Shown here piece by piece: positions 5,699 to 6,499 of a DNA stretch of 6,499 nucleotides. The notes under the pieces are model-generated. The model saw only the letters and a program-made list of their open reading frames with translations, was not told where the DNA came from and searched no databases. The first letter of the stretch is position 1. Each line of letters begins with the position of its first letter. This DNA is from Candidatus Adlerbacteria bacterium RIFCSPHIGHO2_02_FULL_54_18 (GTDB lineage: Bacteria > Patescibacteriota > Minisyncoccia > Phycocordibacterales > SBAW01). The stretch covers positions 20,411 through 26,909 of the forward strand of contig MEWV01000019.1 of the NCBI GenBank assembly GCA_001775445.1. Direction: 5' to 3'. Made by a program: the position numbers and the translations under genes.

Positions 5699-6499
5699 AT
5701 GGAAAGCGTAAAGGACATACTCACAAAAATGGGTGCGCCGACCAAGGAGGACTTGGCACTGGTCGAAAAAGCGTACACTTTCGCCGCCGAGGCGCATAAA
5801 GAGCATAAACGGTTTAGCGGCGAGCCGTACCTCGTACACCTGGTCGAGACGGCCAAAGAGCTCGCCCAACTCGGTATGGGTGCTAAAACCGTGGCGGCAG
5901 GACTCTTGCATGACTCGATAGAAGACGCGGGCATCTCGCCGGACGTGCTTGAAAAGGAGTTCGGAAAAGAAATCCGTTTTCTGGTAGAGGGAGTAACAAA
6001 ACTCGGCCGCCTAAAGTACCGCGGCGCCGAGCGCCACCGTGAGTCGCTCCGCAAGCTCCTGGTGGCAACGGGCAAGGATGCGCGCGTGCTCATCATCAAG
6101 CTGATGGATCGGCTGCACAATATGCGCACCTTGCAGTATGTCCCCGCAGAGAAGCGCGAACGCATCGCGCTCGAGACGCTCGAAATTTATGCCGCGATAG
6201 CACACCGGCTCGGTATGGGCGTGGTGCGCCGGCAGCTCGAAGACCTCGCGTTTGAGCACGCATTCCCAAAAGAATACGCCGAGACAAAAAAACTCCTGGC
6301 CGGCCGCTCAAAAGAAACGCTCGAACGGCTCGAAAAGATGTCCCGCATGCTGAGCAAAGAAATTGCGAAGGAGAATATGAAGGGCTTCCACAGCGACTAC
6401 CGCGTCAAGGGGCTCTACAGTTTATGGCGCAAGCTTAAGCGCAAGGAGGGCGACGTAGACAAAATTTATGATATCGCCGCGCTGCGCATCATCGTCAAA
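5699..6499 (+). CDS. rel: Bifunctional (p)ppGpp synthetase/hydrolase, RelA/SpoT family, cut by window edge
   Basis: Stringent-response enzyme that makes and degrades (p)ppGpp. The frame is open for 267 codons to the right edge. The N-terminal HD hydrolase domain is intact in its visible motifs: RFSGEPYLVH (38-47, His47), LLHDSIEDAG (69-78, His71-Asp72 and Glu75-Asp76) and KLMDRLHNMRTL (134-145, Asp137). Then come ETLEIYAAIAHRLGMG (159-174) and ELEDLAF-like QLEDLAFEHAFPKEY (179-193). The synthetase domain starts at about residue 232 with DYRVKGLYSLWRKL (233-246) and reaches the IYDIAALRIIV segment (256-266), just short of its catalytic residues. The preserved hydrolase residues predict real hydrolase activity; synthetase activity and the C-terminal TGS/ACT regulatory region cannot be judged. 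The ATG at 5699 fits the family and the TATACT spacing. It lies 28 bases after topA and may have its own promoter. Confidence 0.96.
   Translation, partial: MESVKDILTKMGAPTKEDLALVEKAYTFAAEAHKEHKRFSGEPYLVHLVETAKELAQLGMGAKTVAAGLLHDSIEDAGISPDVLEKEFGKEIRFLVEGVTKLGRLKYRGAERHRESLRKLLVATGKDARVLIIKLMDRLHNMRTLQYVPAEKRERIALETLEIYAAIAHRLGMGVVRRQLEDLAFEHAFPKEYAETKKLLAGRSKETLERLEKMSRMLSKEIAKENMKGFHSDYRVKGLYSLWRKLKRKEGDVDKIYDIAALRIIVK

Noticed and set aside
1..6499. CRISPR array, tRNA/rRNA genes, insertion sequence, phage or toxin-antitoxin genes
   Set aside because: None seen: no regularly spaced repeats, no cloverleaf or rRNA segments, and all substantial coding space is taken by the six housekeeping genes.

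Overview
The window is fully packed bacterial housekeeping DNA with no phage, plasmid or transposase genes. Protein style (compact DprA, a Thermus-like seryl-tRNA synthetase, a short FtsQ), very short intergenic gaps, almost no Shine-Dalgarno sequences and several apparently leaderless starts suggest a candidate phyla radiation (Patescibacteria/Parcubacteria-like) genome of fairly high GC. That assignment is inference from sequence style only.

Layout: two divergent gene blocks separate at a 29-bp gap (2517-2545). Leftward (minus strand) run serS (seryl-tRNA synthetase, 1224-2516), ftsQ (division protein, 360-1190) and dus (tRNA dihydrouridine synthase, 1-363, cut by the left edge); ftsQ and dus overlap by four bases. 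Rightward (plus strand) run dprA (2546-3409), topA (topoisomerase I, 3430-5670) and a RelA/SpoT-type (p)ppGpp synthetase/hydrolase (5699-6499, cut by the right edge). No gene-free stretch exceeds 34 bases. Functionally the left block serves translation and septum formation, and the right block serves DNA processing, supercoiling control and the stringent response.

The interesting layer lies on top of the genes. (1) A 24-bp unit carrying the widely dispersed CCTTCGACTTCGCTCAGG-type repeat sits in frame inside serS and adds eight residues (containing LSEVEG) in the linker between the coiled-coil arm and the catalytic domain; removing it restores a family-like RRWGQKP junction. (2) A perfect 12-bp-arm palindrome (4578-4602) lies in frame in a topA loop and encodes TSKSDLLV on both strands. 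(3) ftsQ, dprA and the RelA/SpoT gene each have a -10-like hexamer exactly 6 nt before the ATG, as expected for leaderless transcripts. (4) The predicted serS and dprA -10 elements overlap on opposite strands. I see no clearly new multi-gene system here; the in-frame short repeats in essential genes are the best lead.
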